Below, one piece after another: positions 34,306 to 46,012 of a stretch of DNA of 64,000 nucleotides; within the stretch, counting starts at the first letter, position 1, and the number at the start of each line of letters is the position of its first letter. The stretch is from Apolygus lucorum (taxonomy: Eukaryota > Arthropoda > Insecta > Hemiptera > Miridae). The notes under the pieces are model-generated. The model was not told where the DNA came from. It worked only from the letters and a program-made list of their open reading frames with translations, and searched no databases. The DNA lies in contig CM019179.2 of the NCBI GenBank assembly GCA_009739505.2, forward strand, positions 62,437,397-62,501,396, written 5' to 3'. A program made the translations under genes and the position numbers.

Positions 34306-34545
34306 CCCAGTGCATACAGTATGTTGGTATGGTACCTATACTGAAAATTGAAAAAAAAACCAACAATAGCCGAGTGGGTACTCTATGAGTTCGTAGAGAC
34401 GAGTAGAACATGAATATGGACTCCTAACATCTTCAAAGTATAACCTAAGCATACCGTATGTTGGTATAGTATACTGAAAATCGAAAAAAATCAAAAATAG
34501 CCGAGTGGGTACTCTATGAGTTCGTGGAGACTAGTGGAAAATAAA
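34306..34545 (+). repeat. Family H: ~140-bp tandem unit, about 1.7 copies
   Basis: CATACAGTATGTTGGTATGG, ATAGCCGAGTGGGTACTCTA and TGAGTTCGTAGAGACGAGTA recur at about 34451-34540 as CATACCGTATGTTGGTATAG, and so on. A related array is at 43585-43745. The word TAGCCGAGTGGGTA resembles a tRNA A box, but a proper B box is not present. Confidence 0.8.
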
Positions 34546-34547
34546 TT

Positions 34548-34751
34548 TCATCAAAATCGGTCCATGGTAAATAATAACCCCCCCAGGGCTGCTAAGAAAA
34601 GTGCCGCGTACGGCGGAAGGATGGAAAATTTTTTATTCGATTTTTGGATTCTACGTCCCTTGAAACGTAAACCTAAAATTTTGAGGGGGGGTTAGAAATT
34701 CATTTTCTTGGTCGATTCCAAAGGTTCGTTAGGTATTGAAAATAATAAACC
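34548..34751 (-). repeat. Family A copy, partial
   Basis: From TTTCATCAAAATCGGTCCAT through GTGCCGCGTACGGCGG and CTTGGTCGATTCCAAAGG to AATAAACC, which is followed by AAAA. Confidence 0.75.
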
Positions 34752-34764
34752 AAAAAGTGATTTT

Positions 34765-34926
34765 ATGACTACATTAACCGACGCAATTTTGGGTTATGTA
34801 AAACCATTTCGTTCTGACAAGCGCCAAGCGGCTGTGGGTACCCATAGGTTACTAGATGATTTTGATAAAACAATAGTTGGAAAAATTGAAAACAAGTTCA
34901 AATGTGTTTTGGAAATTGAAGAGTAA
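34765..34926 (+). other. Short coding-like frame, unidentified
   Basis: An ATG-initiated frame of 53 codons (MTTLTDAILGYVKPF..., ending NKFKCVLEIEE) begins 14 bases after a family A terminus and is followed by AATAAA at 34988. The composition is protein-like but no family is recognised. It could be the last exon of a gene whose upstream part was displaced by the transposon, or a chance frame. Confidence 0.25.
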
Positions 34927-34989
34927 TTCTGTACCTAGTGTACATTATTTACAACATGCACTTGAGCTACCCTTGCCTGCTGCACGAAT

Positions 34990-35660
34990 AAACGACTACG
35001 ATTGATAGGGAGGATGCCAAAGTTCGTCGAGAGAAGCGTTTTGTTGGTATGGAGTTGTAGAATCTATTTCTGAACTTTCAGTACCCTCTCAATCCTGGGG
35101 CACGCTCTATAAACGGCTGTGAAGAACACCCATTCAAGCCACAGAATAATAATTGACAATGAGTAGGAATGAGACGGAGAAGCCTTGCCGATACGGGAAG
35201 CAGGTACCTACCTACAACTCTGTGTCCACCGCAGAGAGGAGAATTCGTCAACCCCCAGAAAGCGTCTATCTAATCAGCCTTTTCTGACCGGATGCCTCCC
35301 TGTACGATATTGATTAGGATCTAATTGTTTTCTAACCAGTGATTTATAAGGGAGCGAGAAAGCGTAGGTGGAAAAGACGAACAGAACAGGCGAGCTTTAT
35401 CGGCTATCAATACGCCGAGTGACGGAGGCCGACGACGCTAATTTTAACTCGCGAGACATCGTAGGTACCTCATTCAGCCTGCATCGACACAAGAAATTAG
35501 TTTCACACCGGTGAAAACAAAAGGGACTCCTCAAACACAGATTGTTAATATAACTAGCCAGTTTCCCGTGCGTTGCATAATCCCACTAGTGATAGGATTT
35601 CAGTACCTCGTGAGCTGAGTACTCCGGAAGCAGCTGGAAACTATTGATGTCAATTTGTCT
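34990..35660. other. GC-moderate single-copy DNA, no gene recognised
   Basis: The stretch 35340-35520 is richer in GC (GACGGAGGCCGACGACGC), as promoters or 5' exons in this DNA are. No exon could be defined. Confidence 0.3.
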
Positions 35661-35675
35661 CATTTGACTTCATTG

Positions 35676-36060
35676 TGAAGGTGTGCAGGCGGTATGGTGT
35701 GGTACCTACCACCAGTTGGGAGGGTAAAAGAAAATTGGTAGGTAAAAAAAGTAGGTAGGAAAAAAAATAGGTGAAAAAAAGTTGGTAGGTAAAAAAAAAA
35801 AAAAGCTGCAAATCATTGCCCAAAGGTTTATTATTTTCTGTATAGATCCCTCCCTACCAACCAATAGGTACGTACTGCCTACTAGGGCATTTTTGGAAAT
35901 TTCAACCCTTCATATCCATTTGGTTGGTGGTTGTGGTTGAAATGTTCAAAAATGCCCTACTAGCTAGTAGGTGCCTATGGTTGGTACGGAGGGATCTATA
36001 CAGAAGGGTGATCTATACAGGAAATAATAAACCTTTGGGCAATGATTTGCAGCGTTTTTT
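35676..36060 (+). mobile_element. Long-form family A tail with symmetric foldback module
   Basis: The (GGTAGGTA)-rich linker GTGAAGGTGTGCAGG...TATGGTGTGGTA is followed by a foldback unit at 35812-36059. AAGCTGCAAATCATTGCCCA, GGTTTATTATTTTCTGTATA and TACTAGGGCATTTTTG on the left are inverted on the right as CAAAAATGCCCTACTAG and GCAATGATTTGCAGCG. The right arm has an extra 17-base direct repeat (GATCTATACAG units). This is the same module that carries the 35-codon repeat in the copies at 43862 and 57921, but here without it. Confidence 0.8.
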
Positions 36061-36081
36061 TTTTTTTTTTTTTTTTTTTTT

Positions 36082-36490
36082 GTGTTTTACCTTGAATACG
36101 GATGTGAACTTTGACGGACTGCCTACCAAAACTAACAGATGAAAGTTCACCGTTACGAAGTATTTCCGCTTTGGTGCCAGACTGGCACCATTAGTTGGGG
36201 GGGGGGGGGGGGGGGGGGTGAACTCGAATTCTCATGTTGGGTATCGTAGATCATGGATTTTCAAAAGCTCTTCAAAGTCGATGCTCCCATGTCGCTAGAA
36301 ACGTTATAGCGGAAAAGGGTGAGGTGGTGGGAGGGGGGGAGGAGACCACTATTTCTTGCCTGAAATACTAAATGAATTACATCGATTGAAACAGTTTTAT
36401 CGTTTACCAGCTGGGTTAAATTGATCTACCGCTTATCCAATGGGACGTCCCCTGGAATGCATGCATAACTTACCAATATGTTTATAGTCT
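36082..36490 (+). repeat. Family C fragment with poly-G run
   Basis: GAATACGGATGTGAAC, GACGGACTGCCTACCAAAAC and GGTGCCAGACTGGCACC, then a poly-G run of about 22 (36197-36218), GGGTATCGTAGATCATGGAT and CCCTGGAATGCATGCAT. Confidence 0.75.
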
Positions 36491-37690
36491 CCTTTATAGT
36501 CTCCTTTAGGGTGCGGCAGTCGCGCGTCCGACAGATCAAGGGCCAGACACTCCCATAAAATCATTCTTCGTTTGTAGGTACACAGTCCTTACGTATCTTA
36601 ACGTAATCTATCTAACGTTACACATTAGGGTAAAAAACCTTTGGAATCTATCAAGAAAAAAATTGTCTCCCCCCCACTCAAAATCTACCGAAACAGAGGA
36701 TTTCCTTCCCCTCCTCCTTTCGGAACCGGGCTGGGGACCGGCTATGGCGGAGTTAATTTACACATAAAATGTGTTTAAAACAATTGTCGTCATAAAAAAT
36801 GAACAAAGAAGATTCTGCAAAGGTTGAGAATCCTTTTCAATGTAAGCGTTCAAAATGTCTGCCTTCTTGCAGCAAACCTGCGCTAAACACAACCAGTGCA
36901 CATGCAATGGGTTGCCGATCAATGGTTTGTGCTGATACTGGGGATCAGGTATCGATCAGATATTCTACAAAATTAAGAAAGACCTTGTGAATCGGTAACA
37001 AAAATAAATCAATACTTAACTCATGATTTCTCAACGCAGGATAGTGCGATTCATCAGCTCCTCGCGTACTCGCGATGGGATCTCACAACCCAGATTATAG
37101 CTCGTTAAACTAAAAATGAATTTCATTCTACGGATCTCTCGGGTCAAAGGTTGGTCTATCATACAAAATCCGGTTATTTCCAGTTGTGGGAGCAACAGGT
37201 CACTTGGCCCTTCCATTGTTGAAGACGGTCGGGGGTCTCGAACCACTCGTAGATTAGCATTTCTTTCTCAACTATTATAGACCTGTGGATCTTTTAGCTT
37301 ATAACGTGAGTGTTTCAAGGGTGTTACAAGGCCCGGAAAAACAGGTATCAGGTAAATTATAGAAGACGATTCATCCTACTAAGCACAGCATACTACTACA
37401 TTCCTTCTACAGGGATAAAGCTAAAATTGTGGGAATATTGCTACTGAGTCGAAACATAAACATAAACTTACTGCACTTTATAGCAACTGCGCGTCATACT
37501 TTACTAGCTACCTTATTTTAGAATTGAAAAAAAAAATGTTTTTCATGTGCAGGTATAGTCTGCTTTGGGAAGGTTGACAAGATACACAATTTAAATTATT
37601 CTAGGTAGATACGAACTACAGAACATCTTACGTTTCATCGGCGGGGCGATCCCGTCCTCGTCGTACTAACATGACACTGATCTTCCTATG
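36491..37690. other. Mixed DNA, no gene recognised
   Basis: A cysteine-rich 63-codon plus-strand frame (36799-36990) and a 71-codon minus-strand frame (37031-37246) show no recognisable family. Confidence 0.35.
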
Positions 37691-37731
37691 TTACCACGTT
37701 CACATTACTTTTTCTTAACTTGTCACTTTTT

Positions 37732-38315
37732 GTTCATTATTTTCAATAATAAACCTTTAAAATCGACCAAGAAATTTTTTTTGAAACCCCCTCAAAATTT
37801 GAGGTTTACTTTTAATTTGTGGTTGACGAATAAAAATTTGGCCGTCCGTCCGCGGCACTTTCCTCACTTAGCATTGACCAATTTTGATGAAATTTGGTAT
37901 GTAGGCTCCATTTGGGGTCTAATTGTGCCCCGAAGATTTTGGTTGATGTAGGTCACTTCTAAGGGTTGAAAAATAAGGGTTACAGTTTTGAAAACGCCTT
38001 AACTCAAAAAATTGTACATGAAGGTATTATTTTTCCATCAATTTAAGATAGTATAGAATTTTTTGAGACCACGTGGAGCCCTGTAGGATAAACCGTTCAT
38101 TCCCTACGAGAATTTAAGCGTTGGACTTACGATAAATCAGAAACACGAGTGTGAATCGCAAAAGAGGCCTAATCTCCGTTCAAATTTTAGCTGACCGAAA
38201 TGCGATCGATGTTTTTCTTCAAGTTGGTTGGTGGTAACAATGGCAAAGCCGTGTTCTTTGCAAACGAGTGATCTATATAGAAAAATAATAAACCTTTGTG
38301 TAATAATTTGCAGCG
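37732..38315 (+). mobile_element. Complete family A element (short form)
   Basis: The 584-bp element starts with the perfect hairpin end GTTCATTATTTTCAATAATA / AACC and ends AAAAATAATAAACCTTTGTG then GCAGCG. It is flanked by TTTT on both sides (37728-37731 and 38316-38319). Internal landmarks are in the usual order. It has no transposase frame and is followed directly by family C. Confidence 0.85.
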
Positions 38316-38319
38316 TTTT

Positions 38320-38725
38320 GTTCGACGTGGAAAACTATTGTGCACTACGTCGCCGCAATTTCGAATTTTGCCTTTTAAGGGGGAGAATGCTTAAAGGCAT
38401 AATGTTGTATACTCTGCCCTGACCCCAATTTCCAAACGATTTTCTTGTTTCTTTTTTTGTACGACTCAGAGAATCTTCCAAATTAGTATGAGGAAGGGAG
38501 TGAGTGGGAAGATAATATTCACAAAATATCCGATTTTTCATTATTTTGATCTTTTACAGCTTAATAATTGAACCCAAGCTTTGAAATTGATGTATAATTC
38601 TCATTATACATCCGGATTTTCATGAATTACCTATATTCTGTACCACCATAGAACTAATAGTGGTACCACCACAGTGCCATGGCACCATAAACCGTATACT
38701 TCGACGAACTGCCTACCAAAACTAA
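38320..38725 (+). repeat. Family C copy, partial
   Basis: TTGTGCACTACGTCGCCGC, TTTGCCTTTTAAGGG, ACAAAATATCCGATTTTTC, ACCCAAGCTTTGAAATTGA, CAGTGCCATGGCACC and GAACTGCCTACCAAAAC. Confidence 0.75.
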
Positions 38726-38870
38726 CAGATGATGGATTGATGAAATATCATGGATTGAATGAAGTCAAAACTAACGAAACAGTGATTCTGCGGGAAAACG
38801 GTCACAAAACAATTTCGTTATCTCTCGTATCACCAATTCACTGCCTTCCAGATCAGAGTTGTACGACTGA

Positions 38871-39118
38871 TTTTCGATGCTTCGATGGCGAAGAAGAAGT
38901 TTACCAGTGATCAACGAAAACGCCATTCCTGAGAACTCGTTCAACTTGGTGAAACCGAAACAAATTTTGACTGGAGATCAATCTCAGTTTTCGTCTCGTT
39001 TTGCTTCGATGGCGAAGAAGAAGTTTACCAGTGATCAACGAAAACGCCATTCCTGAGAACTCGTTCAACTTGGTGAAACCGAAACAAATTTTGACTGGAG
39101 ATCAATCTCAGTTTTCGT
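38871..39118 (+). repeat. Near-perfect tandem duplication, period 124 bp
   Basis: CTTCGATGGCGAAGAAGAAG starts at 38880 and again at 39004. The following ~115 bases (AGTGATCAACGAAAACGCC, GGTGAAACCGAAACAAATT) are practically identical, so the duplication is recent. A plus-strand frame that is coding-like upstream (38674-38910) stops inside the first unit. Confidence 0.85.
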
Positions 39119-39194
39119 CGAACGGAGTTAATGGATTGTTGGTGAAAACGGCCCTGAAAGTTCAACGTTACGACGTATTTTATCGCTTTGGTAA

Positions 39195-39680
39195 ATTTTC
39201 AGAGATTGTGTGGATTGATATATAGATGGTCCTTAGAAAATCATGGCCCCAAATTCGTTGGCATGTGCAAAATTAAAATCCTTGTAACAGCCATAACACC
39301 CAAGTTTTTCATTCGAATTTAATGACAAATTTTCAGGACGGCTCAGATTGGCGTGCAGATAACCCCCTATGATAATCATCGCCCCGGAAGTGATAGTAGC
39401 CACCGCAAATGCGCAAACGTGAATTTCTTTGTCTCAGCCATAACTTTTCCACATTTTTCACCCAAATTGGATGAAATTATCAGCAATTGTGCGGGTTGAT
39501 GTATACATGGTGTATACATGTATAATGTACAATGTATACACGGGTAGTGAAAGGTACTTACTTGGTGATTGATGGTTTGAGATTAGCTACTAAGCATCGG
39601 ATCATCTAAACAATGGGATTATGGATACGAGGCACTTGGCCATACAGAAGAATTATTATTATTATGAAGATTATGGACAC
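39195..39680 (+). repeat. Family B copy with degraded palindromes
   Basis: Three monomers with TTTTCAGAGATTGTG, AACAGCCATAACACC and GTGATAGTAGCCACCGC, then GGATCATCTAAACAATGGG. A TGTATACATG-rich palindromic patch lies at about 39500-39540. Confidence 0.7.
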
Positions 39681-41544
39681 GAGCCTCTTGGCAGACTCTT
39701 AGCGTGGAACATGCTTAAGCTTTGGACCCGTTCCTCCTCATCTATACTCCGCCGAAAATCGCGGCTGAAGCATGTTCCATGTTTCTTGAATTTTAGCCAA
39801 AGGCTCTAGACAGTATAAGACGAGGTTCTCAAGTTTTCACCGTGCAAAGTAAAGATAAAGTTTTGCAATTTTGCCAATTGTGTCCCTTTTTCGCAGCCCT
39901 GTTGCTCCGTAACAAGCGCTTCTATGAATAAACGTCATAAAAGGAATTTTGTAGGAATTTTCATGATTTAAAATGTTTTACATAAACCTGATTGTCGAAA
40001 AACGCAATGGGAAGGAGCTACAGGCAAACAACCGAATAAAGTGCCAAAATTTGACGGTTTCTCTATGCTTATGGAGGAAGCAATAGGGTGGTGCAATCAA
40101 ACTTGGATTTGTCATCTCCTAATAGCCCAAAACAACATACAAAATTCAGGACCACCGCATTATGTATAGGGTAAACCACCGTTTTCGTCTCTATTCACTG
40201 GACTATGAAGCTGAGACAATTTCAGAACCTTGGGAACCTACTCGGACCCAATAATTATCTCGAGGTCAATTTTCCCCTACAATCAGTATTCATTCATTTA
40301 CCAGATAGTAGGCAGCTTGAGCGTGGTGAGTTGAAACTCCACGATAAAAAACTGTAAAAAAAATGTCAATGTCAATATTTTAATTTCATAATGTGTTCGT
40401 CATAATAATGCCATGTTCATGTATTGAGTCAACTAACGTAATTGGTACTCACGACTTGAAAGGGACGCGTGTGCACACGTTACCGGTAATAAATTAATCA
40501 AATAAATGTCCACCTTTATTCCCTCTACAATGTTCCATAAAGTGTTTTTTCTCTCTCATAATCAAATAATCTGAACTAGGAAACTGTCTAGAGACTAACC
40601 GGCACATTTCCTAAAAATTTCATTAATATCGTATAATATTTTGTGAATCGCTCTGTTAAACAGACATAACTTCTTAAAATACGATTAAAATTTTTAATTT
40701 TGGAGGAAGCCATTCTTTTGACTTACTCTACGAATACGAAGCTACTTCGATAATGAGGTAGGTAGCAACATTTTCCAGGTTCACACTAGTATTACATTGG
40801 TTGATCGAATAGATGATTGTGATAAATGAGGTTGATAGATTGTCAAGTTCCATGTCGTCCAAGTGGCAATGTAGATATATCAGGGACACGTCATCTGATC
40901 TTCATTCACAGGATTCCTTACAATAATAGATTTGGAGGTACAATCGTAGTAAAGTGACACTATAAACCCTCATGATGATAATTATTATTTGATAAAATGT
41001 TTCAACAACTCGTTCTTTGTGCTATCGCCTCCTTCAACTCCGGATTTTCCTGTCAAATGGATTATCTCCTCAGACGGGAATCATCAGTCAAAATGATTCA
41101 CCCGAAAAATCTTCAAAAGACGCGTGCTGGTATTGTTGGCTTCTTGACAGATTTGAACGTTCGACCCAATTAAGACGAATCTCACTGCGCCATTCAAAGG
41201 AAGATAAATTCCCGTGATTTTTCTAGGTTTTTATCAACTCAAATTATCCGACGAGTATCCTCTTTTTTGAAATATGTCAAGTAGGTGCGCTCGTAATATG
41301 ACATTCCGGGGTTCGTACAATTATACTGATTGGGTAATGTGGGTTCGAGGCGGTCAGCGTGGGACGGAACGTGGTCACTATCAATGTTTACAACGCATAT
41401 AAACAAACCCATCCCTCTTTGACAGATGTATTCCTTTACCAACTTTCAGATGGATTACTCTTGTGTTCAACAGGTTCATTGGTGTAAAACCACCAATGAC
41501 TGGATTGTACAGCTACAGCGCTGTTTTATTGTAGGTCGTTAGGA
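39681..41544. other. AT-rich DNA with a degenerate B fragment
   Basis: Minus-strand family B remnants lie at about 40570-40780 (ACTGTCTAGAGACTAACCGG). A GTTCCATGTTTCTTGAATTT word at 39774 recurs at 45385. No gene recognised. Confidence 0.4.
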
Positions 41545-41880
41545 TGAAGAATACACTCATCAACTTTGTTTCATATCCCATTTTCTGCCACAAATTGTGA
41601 CCGACATCGTCCCCTCCACCGGCTACCCCGCAGCGTAAATCTCCTTCTTACCGCATGTCCACAATTTGATTTCCTTCATAATCCCCTATCATCAATAAAA
41701 TCCTTAATATCTTCTCCCCCATCTTATTCAGTTAAATTCACTTTTCAATATGTAATCATATTTTTTGTTTTGTTCTACCTTCAATTTTATTTTCTGTTAA
41801 TAGTACCTACCTAGTTTTGACTGTATTATGTCGATTGTAAATTGGGCGTGCCCGTAAATAAATTAATAAAAAAGACGTCA
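41545..41880 (+). pseudogene. Jockey/CR1-like 3' end
   Basis: The plus-strand frame includes HIPFSATNCDRHRPLHRLPR and SVNLLL, the same C-terminal words as the element at 12399-13070. The 3' UTR ends TTGGGCGTGCCCGTAAATAA and ATTAATAAAA. Truncated 5'. Confidence 0.75.
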
Positions 41881-43584
41881 GTTCTGTTACAAACAAAGAG
41901 GGGATGCCTTTTTTAAAATTTAAAACCTAAACAATTTTTTTTCATAAATATTCTAAATATTTGTCTTGAAGTTAGATTACTGATTTAATGGACACAGTTG
42001 AGGTGAAGGAAAGAAGAAATTGCTTTAAATTTTGGCCTGTATTGATAATATTATTATTATTATGTCATTCTCATGATCATTTTCGTTATGTTAATTTAAT
42101 TATGGATGTTCATTATAGATTGTTGCTGTTTTGATTATTTTGCTAATTTATTTGGCATAATTGTTATAAAATATTTGATAATAAATTGCGATAAGATAAA
42201 GAAATAAATATAATAAAATATTAAATTTATTATAAAAATGTGTATTTGGCGAACTCATCGGACGGTCATGTTTGACCACGATTATAACATGGCTCTTTGT
42301 AGTCAACTGAGTTGTTATCAATTAGTTACCTAATAAAGCATGTTTTATCTATCTATCTATCTATCTATCATGATCATTTCCCCTCCACCCCCAAAAAGGG
42401 GAAAAATCAACCTGTGGAGGACCTGTTGACAGGATACTGAGGGAAGGCAGAAATGAGAACTATTTACACCAGTCGGGCGGCAATACAAAGTTAGGTAGGT
42501 GCCTCTAGCTCAGCAAAAATGGCTTCCTCGTGGAAATTTGTAGAGAGCAGCAAACAGCACTGCTTTGAAACCTAAGCAAAAACCTAATTCCAAATTCTAA
42601 CCATTATGAACTTTGTGATGGTTTTTTGGTTCTGAAGAAGAGGATAAATTTATCGAGAATTCGGCGAAGAAGATGATGTTTGTCAATGGGCCCCATTTCT
42701 GTTCATAGTTTATAGTTTTGCTCAGTTGGTTTAATATTTATAATTGTGATAACCCAGTATGTTTGAAACAAATATATAATTTGGATCATGATAGTCACGA
42801 TTAGGACGTGAAGCATCCATCCAATTTCAATATCTTAGATAAGGAAAGGAATACATAGGGGAAAGGCGCCATATTTGCAGAACTACTTGTAAAATGAAAA
42901 TTTCTTGCATATTTTGCAATGCTCATATAATTTTGTTTGTTCCTAAGAGCAATTTATCAGATTACTAATTTAAAGAAGCCATAAATTCCATCTTTGTTGC
43001 CAAAAATGGTTGCCTAATTTGGGACACCCGAGTTTCCAATTCGGGGAACTCATATTGCCCGACCTACGTGACCTTTTCCGTGTTCTCCTCCTTCCATGTC
43101 TGATAGTTTTAACATGGGACATTTTATTGCCCTAGGGTAACTATCCGAAAAATTGTTACGCGAAATGGGGACGCGAAATTGTCACGCGCGTTTTATAAAC
43201 ACTCCCATCATACGCCTTTTCCAACACTCCGGTTTTCGAGGCGCGAAGCTCCGAATTTCGAACCACTACGGTCCGCATTGAAAGTGCAAACTCTGCCGAT
43301 CCAGAGCCTGATACCTTCCTGTTGCTTGGTCCACAATTCTTCTCGTTGCATGGTTCAGTATTCCTTCTCTGTGATGTTGTAAACATATACCTTCTCTGTT
43401 ACCAAGTTCATTTTAGCGAATTTTCAAGGAAAATGAAGCTATTGCAATGGCCTCAAAATTTTTAGAATGGACTGTTTCGAAAGAAAATTTCACTGAAATC
43501 CGTTTTGGAACATTCTGAAACGATCCGATTTCTGAAATTCTGGAACGATCCGATCCGATTCTGAAACTATACATATATTTTATA
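41881..43584. other. AT-rich DNA, no gene recognised
   Basis: Includes an (ATCT)n microsatellite at 42347-42369. A GC-richer patch at 43140-43390 has overlapping frames on both strands of 67-76 codons without recognisable motifs. Confidence 0.4.
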
Positions 43585-43745
43585 TAATGTATAATCGAAA
43601 AACCAACAATAGCCGTGTGGGTACTCTATGAGTTCGTCGAGACGAGTAGAACATGAATATGGACTCCTAAGGTCTTCAAAGTATACCCGGTGCATACAGT
43701 ATGTTGGTATGGTATACTATAAATCGAAAGAACCAAGAATCGTGT
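43585..43745 (+). repeat. Family H unit (contains the empty insertion site)
   Basis: CCAACAATAGCCGTGTGGGT, ATGAGTTCGTCGAGACGAGT and CTTCAAAGTATACCCGGTGC followed by CATACAGTATGTTGGTATGG. It preserves, uninterrupted, the target of the TA element at 33157-34303. Confidence 0.8.
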
Positions 43746-43861
43746 AAAAAAAACTTTAAAAAGAAATTGCAACACCATTGTACCTTTTCTTAACCATACC
43801 TTCAACTGAAAAATTTCTTTGAAAATTCTCTCATTAATTCAGGCTGCATGAATGGACTTTT

Positions 43862-45055
43862 GGTTTATTATTTCTAATAATAAGCCTATGTGATCGTATC
43901 GCAAAAAATTTTTATAACCCCCCCTCAAACTTTGTCACTTTACGTTTCAAGGTGCGTAGAATCCAAATTTACAATGTCCGTCCGCCGTCCCCCGTCCGCC
44001 GTCCGCCGTCCCCCGTCCGCCGTCCGCGGCACTTTTCTTAGCAACACTGGACCGATTTGGTTCAAATTTGGTATATGGGCTCCATTTGGGGTCTAGTTGT
44101 GCCGCGAAGCTTTTGGTTGATGTAGGTCACTTCTAAGGGGTGAAAATTAGAGGTTTACATTTTCAAGAGTGCCCTAGCTCGAAAACTCTCGAAATAAAGG
44201 TATCGTTTTTTCACCAATTTTAAATAGTATTGAATTTTTAAAAATTTTTGAGACCACCCGAAGCGCTGTAGGACAAACCGTTCGGTCCCTACGAGTACTT
44301 GAAGGTTTTCCTTCGATAAAACAGAATCATGAGTGTGAATCGCAAAAGAGGTCTAATCTCCATTCAAATTTTATCAGACTAAAATGCGATCGCTGTTCAT
44401 TTCTTCGATTTGTATACAGTTTTGCCTTCTGCGTAACCAGTAATCAAATTTCCATATAATATAATATGATAATATATAATATGAAGCTTTCTATTTTTCC
44501 AATCGAGTGTGAAGCGTTTAGTTCTTTCTAATAAACTTGATTGTGAAGGTGTGAAGCCAGTATGGTGTGGTAGGTAGTACCTAGCTGGTAGGTGAAAAAA
44601 ATGTTGGTGGGTAAAAAGCGCTGCAAATCATTGCTCAAAAGCTTCTTCATTCTTCAGATCACTGATCAGCTGAGTGAGCTCCGAAGCCATTTTCAATCCT
44701 ATTGAATGAAAGTGCTCTTCCAGGCGTCTCCAGCATTCGAGGAGATCTTGTTCACTCCTCAGATCACTGATCAGCTGAGTGAGCTCCGAAGCCATTTTCA
44801 ATCCTATTGAATGGAAGTGCTCTTCCAGGCGTCTTCAGCATTCGAGGAGATCTTCTTCACTCTCCAGATCACTGATCAGCTGAGTGAGCTCCGAAGTCAT
44901 TTTCAATCCTATTGAACGCAGGAAGCTGAAATTTGAGAGGGAAGGTCAAGGGAGAATACAGATGGTGGTAGGTGCTGTTGATGGAGAACCAATGATCTAT
45001 ACAGAAGGGTGATTTATACAGAAAATAATAAACCTTTGAGCAATGATTTGCAGCG
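43862..45055 (+). mobile_element. Long-form family A element carrying a 35-codon repeat (copy 1)
   Basis: The 1194-bp element begins GGTTTATTATTTCTAATAAT and ends GCAGCG, with TTTT on both sides. It has the family A body, a GCC/GTCC-rich stretch (43977-44032), and a (GGTAGGTA)-rich linker to about 44612. A terminal module follows from 44616, bounded by AAAGCGCTGCAAATCATTGC and its inverted counterpart. The module holds 2.5 units of a 105-bp repeat on the minus strand, then GAAAATTTGAGAGGG-type flanks. The second copy, in the opposite orientation, is at 57921-59234. Confidence 0.85.
44628..44900 (-). pseudogene. 35-aa-repeat ORF, interrupted (copy 1)
   Basis: On the minus strand, units start at ATG 44900, 44795 and 44690, each 105 bp apart. 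Unit 1 reads MTSELTQLISDLESEEDLLE then C and a TGA in place of the Trp codon of other units. Units 2 and 3 are open and end EEAFEQ-stop, the stop (44628-44630) falling inside the element's terminal repeat. Upstream, TTTCAG precedes the first unit as in copy 2. Same family as the intact frame at 58076-58453; here disabled by the stop in unit 1, though a start at 44795 would still give a shorter product. Confidence 0.6.
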
Positions 45056-45059
45056 TTTT

Positions 45060-46012
45060 ATTTCTGTCGAAGTCATGTCATCTACACGCTTATGTGTGGT
45101 AAGAACCAACTTCGATTTACCTAGCGGATTTTTATTTATGTAGTTGGCTGGCATCGTTTTTACCAAAAAAGTAATCAAAGGATCTTGTAACCTTGGCTTT
45201 TAGTTGCGATATGTACCTACTTCGACATTTCAGATTTTTTCGATTTTCTAATAATAACAATACCTTTGGGACATCAAGAGTTGTATGAAATGACGAGCAA
45301 TTTGAAAATCAGGCCCATAAAGAGCTAAATGAAAAAAAGACAACAAATTCCTTGTAAAAGAAAACAGCAAACAAACAAAACATGTTCCATGTTTCTTGAA
45401 TTTTAGCCGAAGGCTCTAAGCAGCAACCATCCGGGGGTCCAGGGGCCTTTTTTTGCACTAATCTTCTGGAAGAAATCGCCAAAAAAGAGTAAAAAACCAT
45501 GAAAACCATGAAATTGGCCTACATAAGAACCTAATTTGAGATGAATGTCAGTTTTAATAATTAAAAATCACAAACCCAAATTAGGAAAAGCATAAAAAAG
45601 TGGGATCTCACCTGAAATAAACGGAAATTACATTTAGTAGTGCGGAATCATTTGGTCATACAGATACTTAAGGTCATCTAGGAACTATAGAGATAGTTTA
45701 AAAAAACACAATAAAGGGATAACGTAGATCACAGTAAAACGTGCTAAAAGGTGAACAGTGTCCTCTACTGTGGAATTAAAGACGTGGGTTGACATTAAGA
45801 CAACGAACGCTGCTTAGAGAGAAACCAAAAGCAATCGAGGAAAGTGGAAAATTTCGGAGAGTTCGGAGAGTAAACTAGTATAATCGGATTATGCATCGAG
45901 TACGCACCTGGAGGTCAGGCTAGAATGATGGCGGTCGGTGCCTCCATCACTCGATATTATGAAAAGCTTTTGCGGTAAAAAATGAAAACACTCCAAGGTG
46001 ACACATTCTTAA
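45060..46012. other. AT-rich DNA, no gene recognised
   Basis: A short repeated word, GTCCAGGGGCC(T)n near 45435, also occurs at 17895. Confidence 0.4.

Noticed and set aside
34365..34410. tRNA-like word TAGCCGAGTGGGTA, suggesting a tRNA-derived SINE
   Set aside because: No proper B box (GGTTCGAATCC-like) at the right distance and no cloverleaf could be drawn; the word is simply part of the family H tandem unit.
37205..37245. B-box-like GGTTCGAGACC on the minus strand as a tRNA gene
   Set aside because: No matching A box or acceptor stem upstream; an isolated B-box-like word.
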